DNA of 64,000 nt. Source: Paenibacillus mucilaginosus 3016 (GTDB taxonomy: Bacteria; Bacillota; Bacilli; Paenibacillales; NBRC-103111). The notes beneath the pieces are model-generated. The model ran no database searches. It was not told the DNA's origin and saw only the letters and a list, made by a program, of their open reading frames with translations. The translations under genes were made by a program, and so were the position numbers. The stretch is from contig NC_016935.1 of assembly GCF_000250655.1 (NCBI RefSeq), positions 7,148,001 through 7,212,000 of the forward strand, in the 5' to 3' direction. Positions 25,182 through 34,155 of this stretch are shown piece after piece (position 1 is the first letter of the stretch; each line of letters begins with the position of its first letter).

Positions 25182-25395
25182 CGTACTCAGCACTCCCTTG
25201 TCCCATTATCGTATTACTAGACTATGAGACTTGGGAGAGAAGTAGAACCTTCCGGATACATCCGGGCGGAAGCCCAGGCAAAAAAGAGGAATAAGAGCGG
25301 CCGCCATCCCGCATCCTAACAGCAAGCAGGTTCGGATTCATCGCAGGGGACAGCCGGATGTTCAGCACCGGCCCCCCGGCTCCCTTCGGATAAAG

Positions 25396-25427
25396 AAAAA
25401 CCCGGCTCCTGAAGGACAGGAACCGGG
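25396..25427 (-). terminator. Rho-independent terminator after murC
   Basis: On the minus strand CCCGGTTCCTG pairs with CAGGAGCCGGG, followed by TTTTTC, 22 bases past the murC stop. Confidence 0.85.
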
Positions 25428-25448
25428 ATATGCTAAAGCTGCCTTGCC

Positions 25449-26828
25449 TTACGCACCGCGGGCTTCCAGCGCTTTGGCCAGGCCGTCCGCAGCCTTCCAG
25501 ATGTCGCCCGCGCCCATGGTGAGTACGAGATCGCCGGGCTGCACGGAGCCGAGGAGATAGTTCTGCACTTCCTCCTTGGTCGGTACATAAGCTACGTTCG
25601 CATTGCTGTTCTGGCGGATGAGCTCCACGAGCTTCGCCGACGTGATGCCCTCGATCTGCTTCTCGCCCGCAGGAGAGTAGATATCGGTGATAATCACCTC
25701 GTCCGCATCGGGGAACGCCCGGCTGAACTGCTCAAAAAGGAAATACGTCCGCGTATAGCGCTGCGGCTGGAACACGGCGATGATCCGCTTGCCGGTCGCC
25801 TTCGCCGCCAGGATCGTCGCTTCGATCTCCGTCGGATGGTGGGCGTAGTCGTCGATTACGAGGATGTCGTTCACCTCGCCGAGCACCTGGAATCTGCGCT
25901 TCGCGCCGCGGAACTCCTTGATCGCTTCCGCCACCTGGGCGAACGTCAATCCCGCCTCCATGCAGGTAATCAGCGTGGCCATCGCGTTGTAGACGTTGTG
26001 CTTGCCCGGAACCGACAGCGAGATCGTGCCGAGCAGCTGCCCGCCGCGCATCACCTCGAACGACACTTTACGGTCGCCCAGCACGATGTTGTGCGCCGTC
26101 ACGTCGGCATCGGAATGGATGCCGTAGGTGATGACCTCACTCTGAATCTGTGGAATCATCCCGGACAGATAGGCATCGTCCAGACAAACCACGGCTTTGC
26201 CGTCCGCCTTCACCTGACTGAGGAACTGGGCGTACGCCTTCTTGAGATTCTCAAAATCCCCGTTGTAGTTCTCGAGATGGTCGGCCTCAATATTGTTCAC
26301 CAGCGCAATGGTCGGATGGTACTGGAGGAACGAGCCGTCGCTCTCGTCCGCTTCCGCCACGACCCAGTCCCCTTTGCCCGCCTTGGCATTGCTGCCCACG
26401 TTCATGATCTCCCCGCCGATAATGAAGGTCGGGTCCGAGCCGCAATGCTCGAGCACCAGCGCGATCATGGATGACGTTGTCGTCTTTCCGTGCGCGCCGG
26501 CCACCGCAATCCCCTTCTTCGCATTCATGAGCCGGGCCAGCATCTGGGAACGGTGAAGAATCGGAATGTTGAGCTCTTCCGCTGCAGCCATCTCGACGTT
26601 GTCCTTGGACAGCGCCGTGGAATAGACGACGACGTCCGCCCCTTTGACATTCTCCGCCTCGTGCCCGATGAAGACCTGCGCGCCCTTGGCCGCCAGCTTC
26701 TCCGTCAGTTCCTGCTGCGCCAGATCGGATCCCGAAACTTGATAGCCCATCTCCAGCATTACTTTGGCGATCGCGCTCATGCCGTACCCGCCAATGCCGA
26801 TAAAATGGATATGCTCCGATGTATTCAT
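25449..26828 (-). CDS. murC: UDP-N-acetylmuramate--L-alanine ligase
   Basis: A 459-residue Mur ligase that adds L-alanine to UDP-MurNAc in the cytoplasm. The N-terminal Rossmann part begins HFIGIGGYGMS, the ATP-binding loop is AGAHGKTTT near residue 107, and the C-terminal domain holds DDYAHHPTEI near 326. It begins seven bases after folC, so murC, folC and valS probably share the T-box-controlled transcript. Confidence 0.97.
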   Translation of the reverse strand: MNTSEHIHFIGIGGYGMSAIAKVMLEMGYQVSGSDLAQQELTEKLAAKGAQVFIGHEAENVKGADVVVYSTALSKDNVEMAAAEELNIPILHRSQMLARLMNAKKGIAVAGAHGKTTTSSMIALVLEHCGSDPTFIIGGEIMNVGSNAKAGKGDWVVAEADESDGSFLQYHPTIALVNNIEADHLENYNGDFENLKKAYAQFLSQVKADGKAVVCLDDAYLSGMIPQIQSEVITYGIHSDADVTAHNIVLGDRKVSFEVMRGGQLLGTISLSVPGKHNVYNAMATLITCMEAGLTFAQVAEAIKEFRGAKRRFQVLGEVNDILVIDDYAHHPTEIEATILAAKATGKRIIAVFQPQRYTRTYFLFEQFSRAFPDADEVIITDIYSPAGEKQIEGITSAKLVELIRQNSNANVAYVPTKEEVQNYLLGSVQPGDLVLTMGAGDIWKAADGLAKALEARGA

Positions 26829-26835
26829 GCTCGTT

Positions 26836-28221
26836 TCACCAGCCCTTTTCAGAATCGGATTGATGCTTTACCCAGGAACGGACGTCCCCGATCAAATATA
26901 ACGTTCCGGAGACCACGGCGAGATCGTCCTCTTCCGTCAACCGCTGCGTCAGGTCCAAGGCGGCCTTCCAGTTCGGCTCCACGATAACCTCCACATCCGT
27001 ACGGCCCAGCTCTTCGAGCAGCGTCCGTGCCAGGGCCGCCAGGTCTGTGGCCTGTGCTTTCTTGAGCCATTCGGGTTCGGTCAGAATTAATGTGTCCACT
27101 AGAGGTAGTATATGCCTGAAATAGCCCGTATGATTCTTGTTCGACAGCATCCCCATCATAAAATGAAGCTTGCGGTACCGGTACGTCTCCCGGAGTGTGG
27201 AGGCGAGCATCTGCGCCCCCTCCGGGTTGTGCGCTCCGTCGATGAGCAGCCGCGGGGACTCCGAGAGGAGCTCCAGCCGGCCCGGCCACTGCGTGCGCTT
27301 CAGCGCGGCGAGCAAATCCTCGTCATCGATGATCAGCGCATAGTACTGCCGCAGCACTTCCAGCGTCATGAGTGCGGTGGCCGCGTTCTTCACCTGGTGC
27401 GGCCCGTTCATGGAGATGACGGCTTCCGGAATCCCCCGGAACACCCCGTGGAATGAGAACGTCTGCCGGTTCTCTTCCGCCGAGGACCTCTCGTAACGGA
27501 AATCGCGTCCGAGCAGGTACAGCGTGCTCTTCTTCTTCTTGGCCGCCTCCGTCACCACTTCGATGACTTCCGGCTGTTCCACGGCGCTCACAACGGGAAC
27601 GCCCGCCTTGATAATCGCCGCTTTCTCCGCTGCAATCTCCGGCAGGGTCTCTCCAAGGAAGTCCATATGGTCATACCCGATGTTGGTGATGACCGAGACG
27701 AGCGGGGTAACGATGTTCGTGGAATCGAGCCGTCCGCCCATCCCCGTCTCCCAGACGACGAAGTCCGGATAAGCGATACGCGCAAAATATTCGATGGCGA
27801 GGACCGTCGAAATCTCGAACATGGACGGCTGCCCGAATTCTTCCGCCACCCGGTCGACGACCGGCTTCACCTTGTTGGCTACGCGAAGCAGATCCTCGTC
27901 GCTGATGTTGACGCCGTTCAGGCGGATCCGTTCATTGTAGGACTCGATGTAGGGGGATGTGAAGGTCCCTACATCGTAGCCCCCGCTGCGGATAGCTTCC
28001 GTCAGGAAGGCGCACACCGATCCCTTGCCGTTGGTCCCGGCCACGTGGATGAATTTCAGCCTCCGGTGCGGATCATCCAGATATTCCATCAGCTTCTCCA
28101 TCCGCTCCAGGCCCGGCTTGATGCCCGCCAGGGGAATGAAGCGGACGATCCAGTCGACCGCTTCCCGTGCGGTTTGGAACGGCGCCGCCGTTCCCGCTTG
28201 GTTCTCTTCTGCTGCACTCAT
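26836..28221 (-). CDS. folC: Bifunctional folylpolyglutamate / dihydrofolate synthase
   Basis: A 461-residue Mur-ligase-like enzyme that adds glutamate to folates. The P-loop is HVAGTNGKGSV near residue 60, and YDHMDFLG and DGAHNPEG are the family blocks of the central and C-terminal domains. It starts seven bases after the valS stop, in the same order as in B. subtilis. No signal for separate control was seen. Confidence 0.95.
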   Translation of the reverse strand: MSAAEENQAGTAAPFQTAREAVDWIVRFIPLAGIKPGLERMEKLMEYLDDPHRRLKFIHVAGTNGKGSVCAFLTEAIRSGGYDVGTFTSPYIESYNERIRLNGVNISDEDLLRVANKVKPVVDRVAEEFGQPSMFEISTVLAIEYFARIAYPDFVVWETGMGGRLDSTNIVTPLVSVITNIGYDHMDFLGETLPEIAAEKAAIIKAGVPVVSAVEQPEVIEVVTEAAKKKKSTLYLLGRDFRYERSSAEENRQTFSFHGVFRGIPEAVISMNGPHQVKNAATALMTLEVLRQYYALIIDDEDLLAALKRTQWPGRLELLSESPRLLIDGAHNPEGAQMLASTLRETYRYRKLHFMMGMLSNKNHTGYFRHILPLVDTLILTEPEWLKKAQATDLAALARTLLEELGRTDVEVIVEPNWKAALDLTQRLTEEDDLAVVSGTLYLIGDVRSWVKHQSDSEKGW

Positions 28222-28228
28222 GCTGCAC

Positions 28229-30904
28229 TCATCCTTTCAGCTCGGCGATGCGTGCCGTCACTTTGTCGCGCTTGTCGGCGTAATCGGCCAGCTTCGCTTT
28301 TTCCTCTTCGATCACCTTGGCCGGCGCCTTCGCTACGAAGCCCTGGTTCGAGAGCTTCTTCTCGATCCGCTCGACTTCGCCGTGCAGCGTGGACAGCTCC
28401 TTCTCCAGACGCGCGATCTCCTGGCCGATATCGATGAGTCCGGCCAGCGGCAGGAACAGCTCCGCGCCCGTCACGATCCCCGTCATCGCCTTGTCCGGCG
28501 TAGCGAGCGCCGTGCCGATCTCAAGCGTCGACGTGTTGCAGAAGCGGCGGATGTACTCTTCGTTGCGCTTCAGGATCGATTCCGTCTCCGCGCCGGCCGG
28601 CTTCACGAGCAGCTCGACCTTCTTGCTCATCGGCACGTTCACTTCGGCACGGATGTTGCGCACCGTGCGGATCATATCCATGAGCAGCTCCATCTCACGG
28701 ACGGCCTCTTCCGCTTCGAAGCCGTTCTCGTAGACCGGCCAGGATGCCAGCGTAATCGTCTCGCCCTCATGCGGCAGATGCTGCCAGATCTCCTCGGAGA
28801 TGAACGGCATGAATGGATGGATGAGGCGCTGTGTGCGGTCCAGCACGTAAGCGAGCACCGACTTCGTCGTCTTCTTCGCTTCCTCATCCGTGCCGTACAG
28901 GGACAGCTTGCTGAATTCGATGTACCAGTCGCAGAGATCGTCCCAGATGAAGTTGTAGAGGAGACGGCCGGTTTCGCCGAACTCGTATACATCGATGAGA
29001 CGGGTCACGTCGCGTACCGTCTCGTTCAGGCGGTGCAGGATCCAGCGGTCAGCCGTGCTGAGGCTGCCGCTGAGGTCGATGTCCTCGTAACGGAAGCCGC
29101 CGAGGTTCATGAGCGCAAAGCGCGAAGCGTTCCAGATCTTGTTCGCGAAGTTGCGCGCCTGCTCGACCTTCTCCCAGCGGAAGCGCAGATCCTGCCCCGG
29201 CGTGGAGCCGGTGGAGAGCATGAAGCGCATCGCGTCCGCGCCGTACTTCTCGATGACCTCCAGCGGATCGACGCCATTGCCGAGCGACTTGGACATCTTG
29301 CGGCCTTCCGCGTCGCGCACCAATCCGTGAACAAGCACATCCTTGAACGGAATATCGCCCCGGAATTCCAGGGAACTGAAGATCATCCGGGATACCCAGA
29401 AGCCGATGATGTCATATCCGGTCACGAGCAGACTCGTAGGGAAGAAACGCTTCAGGTCCTCGGCGTCCTCATCCGGCCAGCCCAGCGTGGAGAACGGCCA
29501 CAGCGCGGAAGAGAACCAGGTGTCGAGCACATCCTCATCCTGCTTCAGCTGCGTGCCGCCGCACTTGGAACAAACCGTAACATCCTCGCGGGAGACCGTC
29601 GTTTCGCCGCAGGCGCCGCAGTGCCAGGCCGGAATGCGGTGGCCCCACCACAGCTGGCGGGAGATGCACCAGTCGCGGCTGTTCTCCATCCAGTGCAGGT
29701 AGATTTTCTCGAAGCGGTCCGGTACGAAGTTCGTGCCCTTGCCCGACTTCTGCACTTCCACCGATTGATCGGCCAGCGGCTTCATCTTCACGAACCACTG
29801 CGTGGACAGGTAAGGCTCCACGACGGCACCGCTGCGCTCGCTGTGGCCTACCTGATGGACATGCTCCTCGATCTTGATCAGCACGCCAAGCTCCTTCATG
29901 TCCGCTACGATCTGCTTGCGGCAGTCGAACCGGTCGAGCCCCTGGTACTTGCCGGCATTCTCGTTCATCTTGCCCGACTCGTCCATGACGAGAATCTGCG
30001 GCAGGTCGTGGCGTCTTCCTACCTCGAAGTCGTTCGGATCGTGGGCCGGAGTAATCTTGACGGCGCCGCTGCCGAATTCCTTCTCGACATACTCATCCCC
30101 GATGATCGGAATCTCGCGGCCGAGAATCGGCAGCACGAGCGTCTTGCCGATGAGGTGCTGATAACGCTCATCCTCCGGATGCACCGCCACGGCCGTATCG
30201 CCGAGCATCGTCTCCGGACGGGTGGTCGCCACCACGATGAACTCTTCGCTGTTCTTCACCGGATACTTCAGATGATAAAGTGCGCCCTGCACTTCCTTAT
30301 ATTCAACTTCGATATCCGAGAGCGCCGTACGGGCCGCCGGGTCCCAGTTGATGATATATTTGCCGCGGTAGATCAGGCCCTTCTCATAGTAGCGGACGAA
30401 CACTTCGCGAACCGCTTTCGACAGCCCTTCATCCAGCGTGAACCGCTCGCGGGAGTAGTCGAGCGAGAAGCCCATCTTCGCCCACTGCTCGTGAATCGTG
30501 GCCGCATAGTGATCCTTCCACTCCCAGACCTTCTCCAGGAATTTCTCGCGTCCGAGATCGTAGCGGGTCACTCCTTCTTCGCGCAGCTTCTGCTCCACCT
30601 TGGACTGCGTGGCGATGCCCGCATGGTCGGAGCCCGGCAGCCAGAGGGCGTCATACCCCTGCATCCGCTTCGTGCGGATCATGATGTCCTGCAGGGTGCA
30701 GTCGAGCGCATGCCCGATATGCAGCATGCCCGTTACGTTCGGCGGAGGAATCACAATCGTATAAGGCTCGGCGTCCTTGCGCTGTCCCGCCTTGAAGAAC
30801 TCATTTTTGAGCCAGTAGTCGTACCATTTTTTCTCGGCGTCTTTCGGGTCATACTGCGTCGGCATGCTGATTTCCGGCGCCCCGGTTGCTTTGGTTTCTT
30901 CCAT
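28229..30904 (-). CDS. valS: Valyl-tRNA synthetase
   Basis: An 891-residue class I aminoacyl-tRNA synthetase. The HIGH motif is in MLHIGHAL near residue 50 and KMSKS is in GRKMSKSLGN near 530; the editing CP1 domain lies between, a cysteine pair (CGACGETT, CSKCGG) is visible near 420-440, and the coiled-coil C-terminal arm (about 825-891) is typical of ValRS. GGAGGTCAGCAGCA precedes ATG 30904. Expression is under the T-box upstream. Confidence 0.98.
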   Translation of the reverse strand: MEETKATGAPEISMPTQYDPKDAEKKWYDYWLKNEFFKAGQRKDAEPYTIVIPPPNVTGMLHIGHALDCTLQDIMIRTKRMQGYDALWLPGSDHAGIATQSKVEQKLREEGVTRYDLGREKFLEKVWEWKDHYAATIHEQWAKMGFSLDYSRERFTLDEGLSKAVREVFVRYYEKGLIYRGKYIINWDPAARTALSDIEVEYKEVQGALYHLKYPVKNSEEFIVVATTRPETMLGDTAVAVHPEDERYQHLIGKTLVLPILGREIPIIGDEYVEKEFGSGAVKITPAHDPNDFEVGRRHDLPQILVMDESGKMNENAGKYQGLDRFDCRKQIVADMKELGVLIKIEEHVHQVGHSERSGAVVEPYLSTQWFVKMKPLADQSVEVQKSGKGTNFVPDRFEKIYLHWMENSRDWCISRQLWWGHRIPAWHCGACGETTVSREDVTVCSKCGGTQLKQDEDVLDTWFSSALWPFSTLGWPDEDAEDLKRFFPTSLLVTGYDIIGFWVSRMIFSSLEFRGDIPFKDVLVHGLVRDAEGRKMSKSLGNGVDPLEVIEKYGADAMRFMLSTGSTPGQDLRFRWEKVEQARNFANKIWNASRFALMNLGGFRYEDIDLSGSLSTADRWILHRLNETVRDVTRLIDVYEFGETGRLLYNFIWDDLCDWYIEFSKLSLYGTDEEAKKTTKSVLAYVLDRTQRLIHPFMPFISEEIWQHLPHEGETITLASWPVYENGFEAEEAVREMELLMDMIRTVRNIRAEVNVPMSKKVELLVKPAGAETESILKRNEEYIRRFCNTSTLEIGTALATPDKAMTGIVTGAELFLPLAGLIDIGQEIARLEKELSTLHGEVERIEKKLSNQGFVAKAPAKVIEEEKAKLADYADKRDKVTARIAELKG

Positions 30905-31196
30905 TGCTGCTGACCTCCAGTGTGTATCTCAAGTTTGGTTTAGCTTCCTCTGGTTTTGCTTTTGCCTTTTGCTCTTTGCCTTTAAGGTTTTTATGCCTTC
31001 CAAGGGTTTTGCGCCTTTTAAAGGTTTTGCTCCTTGAAAGTAATCCCCAATACGGAGTGAGGGGTATCTGCCGCAGGAGCGGAGCGTCCGCCTTTACACT
31101 TGGACTTCTTCCCCTACCCTTTCTCATTCAAAGAAGTCCAAGTGTAACAGCGGCCGGAGGCAGATACCCCGAACGTCACAGATCCCCCGAACGAAA
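30905..31196 (-). other. Leader between the T-box terminator and valS
   Basis: A 292-base untranslated stretch read through only when the T-box antiterminates. The part at 30940-31035 is a degenerate simple repeat built on AAGGnnnnGCAAAACC (minus strand). The part at 31061-31170 is a long two-step inverted repeat. A minus-strand reading frame across it is repeat-derived, lacks a supported start and overlaps valS. Confidence 0.55.
31061..31170. repeat. Long nested inverted repeat upstream of valS
   Basis: Outer arms GGGGTATCTGCC (31061-31072) and GGCAGATACCCC (31159-31170) are perfect over 12 bases. Inner arms at 31094-31110 and 31131-31147 are perfect over 17 bases (TTACACTTGGACTTCTT) around a 20-base loop. 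The left spacer contains a further small hairpin GCGGAGCGTCCGC. Confidence 0.85.
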
Positions 31197-31498
31197 CAAA
31201 AAAGCCCTCCGTCCGCAAAGGACGAAAGGCTTGCGCTTTCCGTGGTACCACCTTTATTCCGCAGCTTTCCCAGGACCTGCCGAGCTGATAAAGCATACGG
31301 GGCCCGTGACGAAGGCACGGCACTTAGGGCAGGATAACGGCTGCAGCCGGCCGAATCTAGGCAAACGTTCAATTCGGCAACTCCGGGGCGACTTCGGCAG
31401 ATACGTCCTGCGGAACCTTCCAGCCTGATGCCGGCTCCGCTCTCTGAAGGGTTCACTGCCTACTATTCCCTTTCCAAGTCATTAGGGGATGATCTATG
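31197..31498 (-). ncRNA. T-box riboswitch controlling valS-folC-murC
   Basis: On the minus strand the T-box antiterminator sequence AAAGGTGGTACCACGG is at 31255-31240, followed by a terminator stem (GCCTTTCGTCC with GGACGGAGGGC) and seven T at 31203-31197. Upstream of it is a long stem I region with a candidate Val specifier GTC at 31392-31390 in CCGAAGTCGCC. Uncharged tRNA-Val would favour antitermination. The specifier choice is inferred from the downstream gene. Confidence 0.92.
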
Positions 31499-31504
31499 CG
31501 TACT

Positions 31505-31533
31505 ATGATAAACAATCCCGGAAGGAGAGTCAA
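31505..31533 (-). promoter_or_regulatory. SigA-type promoter of the valS leader
   Basis: TTGACT (31533-31528) and TATCAT (31510-31505) on the minus strand are 17 bases apart, placing the start at about 31498, just before the T-box stem I. Confidence 0.85.
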
Positions 31534-31553
31534 TATTTAGTATAGCCCAAAAA

Positions 31554-31589
31554 GCCTCAAGTCAAGCCCTGTTCGGCTTGACTTGAGGC
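31554..31589. terminator. Bidirectional terminator after spoVID
   Basis: A perfect 15-pair stem (GCCTCAAGTCAAGCC with its complement) closes a six-base loop, with T-runs on both sides. On the minus strand it ends spoVID just before the valS promoter. Confidence 0.9.
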
Positions 31590-31610
31590 ACTTTTTTGCA
31601 AAAGTCGGGG

Positions 31611-32711
31611 TTAGACCTTCGGAATATACACGATCTGCCCTTCGTTGACTCCTCCGTCCCCAAGTCGGTTATAGAGCGCCAGCTCTCTCGAGCTGATCCC
31701 ATAACGTTCGGCAATCGACTCCAGAGTCTCCTCCCTCTGCACGATGGCCAGACGGACTCTGCGGAATTCCTGCTGATCCTCCCTGCTCAGCAGCAGGTTC
31801 TTCCACTCGACCTTCTCGGCCGGTACGGCGGCCGGCGCAGGCGCGGCTTCCGGCTGGCTGCGGTTCTCGCGTCTGGCCGAAGAACGGTCGAGCAGCGAAG
31901 CGACCCCGAAGGAGCGGATCGGTGCCGCCGCTTCGGCCGCTGATGCAGCAGGTGCTGCAGGCTCCGCAGCCGGAGCCGCAGCGCTGCTGATGGACACCCG
32001 CGGTTCACGCGGCGCTTCAGCTGCCGGTGCTTCCTCTGCGGGGCCATCTTCCGGTGCCGGCCTCTCGAGGATAAACACGGACGCCTCCTCCCCGGCCTGG
32101 GACACCTCCTCGGGTGCATCCCAGCTCACAGGAGCCGATTCCTCCGGCCCGGCTCCCTGATGGGCTCCTTTGGGAACGGTGAATTCAGGCTCGAAGAGTG
32201 CGGCGTTGTTCCCTGGAGGGACAGAGATCCCAGGGGAAGCATCTCCATAAGGCAGCTCTTCCTCGGCCCGTTCCGGGCGCGCTTCATGAACGAAGAGCAC
32301 TTCTTCCTCTTCACGGTCGCTGCGCCAGGTTTCCTCATCCGGGGAAGAGACGACCTCCAGTCCGCCGAGCGACAGGACGCCGGTAATATTGAGGCTGCGG
32401 CCCGACAGCAGATCGATATCGAAGTTATCGATTTCGACCGCAATATCCTCTACCCGGTGCACCCGGTTCAGCGGCAGGGTGATCTCTACCGGAATCAGAT
32501 GCTCAAGCCTCTGGTTCGCCCGGTCCTGCTCGTCCACATACGTGCCGGTCAGCAGCAGATTCCCCCGGAGAAGGGCCTGCTCCCCCTGGCTGAGCACCTG
32601 AATATGAGGAACGAGTTCGACCTCCTCCAGCTCCTTGATGCCAAGCACCCCTTCGGATAAATGCACGCGTTCGTAGATATCGAAACGCAGTCCGCTTCTT
32701 TGATTCGTCAA
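31611..32711 (-). CDS. spoVID: Stage VI sporulation protein D (LysM coat morphogenetic protein)
   Basis: A 366-residue protein. The N-terminal domain (about 1-125, LRFDIYERVHLSEGVLGIKELEEVELVPHI) is the SpoVID type. A long acidic and Pro/Ala-rich middle follows, and a C-terminal LysM domain (about 318-365, VQREETLESIAERYGISSRELALYN). SpoVID directs encasement of the forespore by the coat and its LysM part binds lipid II. The start is a TTG at 32711 after GGAGG. Its place between hemL and valS is as in B. subtilis; ysxE, which sits there in Bacillus, is absent. Confidence 0.9.
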   Translation of the reverse strand: MTNQRSGLRFDIYERVHLSEGVLGIKELEEVELVPHIQVLSQGEQALLRGNLLLTGTYVDEQDRANQRLEHLIPVEITLPLNRVHRVEDIAVEIDNFDIDLLSGRSLNITGVLSLGGLEVVSSPDEETWRSDREEEEVLFVHEARPERAEEELPYGDASPGISVPPGNNAALFEPEFTVPKGAHQGAGPEESAPVSWDAPEEVSQAGEEASVFILERPAPEDGPAEEAPAAEAPREPRVSISSAAAPAAEPAAPAASAAEAAAPIRSFGVASLLDRSSARRENRSQPEAAPAPAAVPAEKVEWKNLLLSREDQQEFRRVRLAIVQREETLESIAERYGISSRELALYNRLGDGGVNEGQIVYIPKV

Positions 32712-32822
32712 TGGAACATCCTCCCTCCATGCGTTGACCTGCCGTCCCGGCAGGCGCCAGATCCATACAATCGCCTTTTAGTCTCTACAATTTATATGGC
32801 TGGGCCGGAAGGAGCATGACTA

Positions 32823-33707
32823 CTATTTTTCGGAGCGCTGCAGCCGCTCATACAGGGATTCAAAATCCCGGGGCCAAGGGCAGGACACGTCCACCGGCTC
32901 TCCCGTCAAGGGATGGTCGAATGTCAGCCTCTGCCCGTGCAGCGCCTGGCGGCCGATCTCAGGGGCGGACGGACCGCCGTAGAGCGTGTCTCCGAACAGC
33001 GGATGCCCCAGATGGGCCAGATGGACCCGGATCTGGTGCGTGCGTCCGCTTTCCAGCTTCAGCTTGACCAGCGCGGCCCCGGCGAACTGCCGCTCCACTT
33101 CATAATGCGTAACCGCCCGCTCTCCTGTGGGCGACACCCGGCGGCGCGTCGGGTGGTGCCGGTCCCGTCCGATGGCCGCGTCAATCGTGCCGCGGGCCTG
33201 ACCGAACCGCCCCCGCACGAAGGCCGCGTACTCGCGGGAGATCCGCTTCTCCCGCATCTGCTCATCGAGCCGCACCTGGGCCCAGCCGCATTTGGCCAGC
33301 AGCACGGGGCCGGTCGTGTCCTCATCGAGCCGGTGGATATGGCGCGGGCGGCAGCGCTGACCCGAAGCCTCCAAGTGCCATGCGGCCGCATGCAGTAGCG
33401 TGCCCTCCTCCCCATCCGCGGTCGGGTGAACTTTGACTCCCGCCAGCTTGTCCGCCACGAGGCAGAAATCGTCCTCATAGAGCACCTCCAGCGGCATCCA
33501 CGCCCCGGCTTCGATCCCCGGCTCCTCCGGGAACATGCGGAGCAGCAGCCGGCGGCCTTTTACCACTGCATCCCCGGAGGCTTCCCATTTACGCAGCCAC
33601 TTCTCCCCTATGAGCTCCAGCACGGCCCGGTCTGCCGCCCAGATCGAAGAGAGTTCGGACGGAGCCGTCCATTCCAGCCACTCGCCCCGGCGTTTCCAGC
33701 CTTTCAT
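32823..33707 (-). CDS. RluA-family pseudouridine synthase
   Basis: A 294-residue RNA pseudouridine synthase. The catalytic aspartate lies in HRLDEDTTG near residue 132, followed by the family blocks YAAFVRGRF and GRTHQIRVHLAHLGHPLFGD. No S4 domain is evident at the N-terminus. ATG 33707 has GGAGGGAGA upstream, and overlaps the stop of the preceding 53-codon gene (ATGA). The target uridine cannot be told from sequence. Confidence 0.9.
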   Translation of the reverse strand: MKGWKRRGEWLEWTAPSELSSIWAADRAVLELIGEKWLRKWEASGDAVVKGRRLLLRMFPEEPGIEAGAWMPLEVLYEDDFCLVADKLAGVKVHPTADGEEGTLLHAAAWHLEASGQRCRPRHIHRLDEDTTGPVLLAKCGWAQVRLDEQMREKRISREYAAFVRGRFGQARGTIDAAIGRDRHHPTRRRVSPTGERAVTHYEVERQFAGAALVKLKLESGRTHQIRVHLAHLGHPLFGDTLYGGPSAPEIGRQALHGQRLTFDHPLTGEPVDVSCPWPRDFESLYERLQRSEK

Positions 33708-33865
33708 GCGTCTCCCTCCTCGGCTTCCACGGCTTTCTGCCGTCTCGCCTGCCTCACATGCGCCGCAGCCGCCAGCACCACCACCAGCAGCAGAAGTGCC
33801 GCGAAGCCTCCGGCCACGGCCAGCAGCTCCAATGTAACTCCAAAGAAACTGTATCGTTTGAGCAT
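33704..33865 (-). CDS. Small predicted membrane protein, 53 residues
   Basis: A short gene with a good ribosome binding site (AGGAAGGACCT) before ATG 33865. The product begins MLKRYSFFGVTLELLAVAGG, has one membrane helix of about 25 hydrophobic residues (rich in Leu, Val and Ala), then a charged tail (RQARRQKAVEAEEGDA). Its TGA overlaps the ATG of the pseudouridine synthase gene, which argues for real translation and coupling. No function is recognised. It may equally serve to promote translation of the downstream gene. Confidence 0.6.
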   Translation of the reverse strand: MLKRYSFFGVTLELLAVAGGFAALLLLVVVLAAAAHVRQARRQKAVEAEEGDA

Positions 33866-34155
33866 AGGTCCTTCCTCTCATCCGCCGGAATTCCGGCCGG
33901 CTCCCTGCAGGCTATAATCGTTCATTGTATCAAAAAGCGCCCTTCGGCTCCAACCGAGCCCCCCGCTTCCCCTGCCAGGTTTTCCTTTATCTTACTCTAG
34001 TAAAGCTGGAGAATCCCCAGTTCATATGATAGAATGTCAGAGGGGAAAAAGAAAATTCGACAATAGCCGCGTTTTACGCTGCGTTTACTTCAGCGGCCAA
34101 GCATGCCATGCCGGCACCTGCCGGCTATCATATCAAGTTATGGGAGAGGACTTCA

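Noticed and set aside
28025..30913. A 962-codon plus-strand open frame
   Set aside because: Antisense to valS and folC, which are unmistakable.
30849..31127. A 92-codon minus-strand frame in the valS leader
   Set aside because: It is made of the simple repeat, overlaps valS, and crosses the long inverted repeat; no family or good start.
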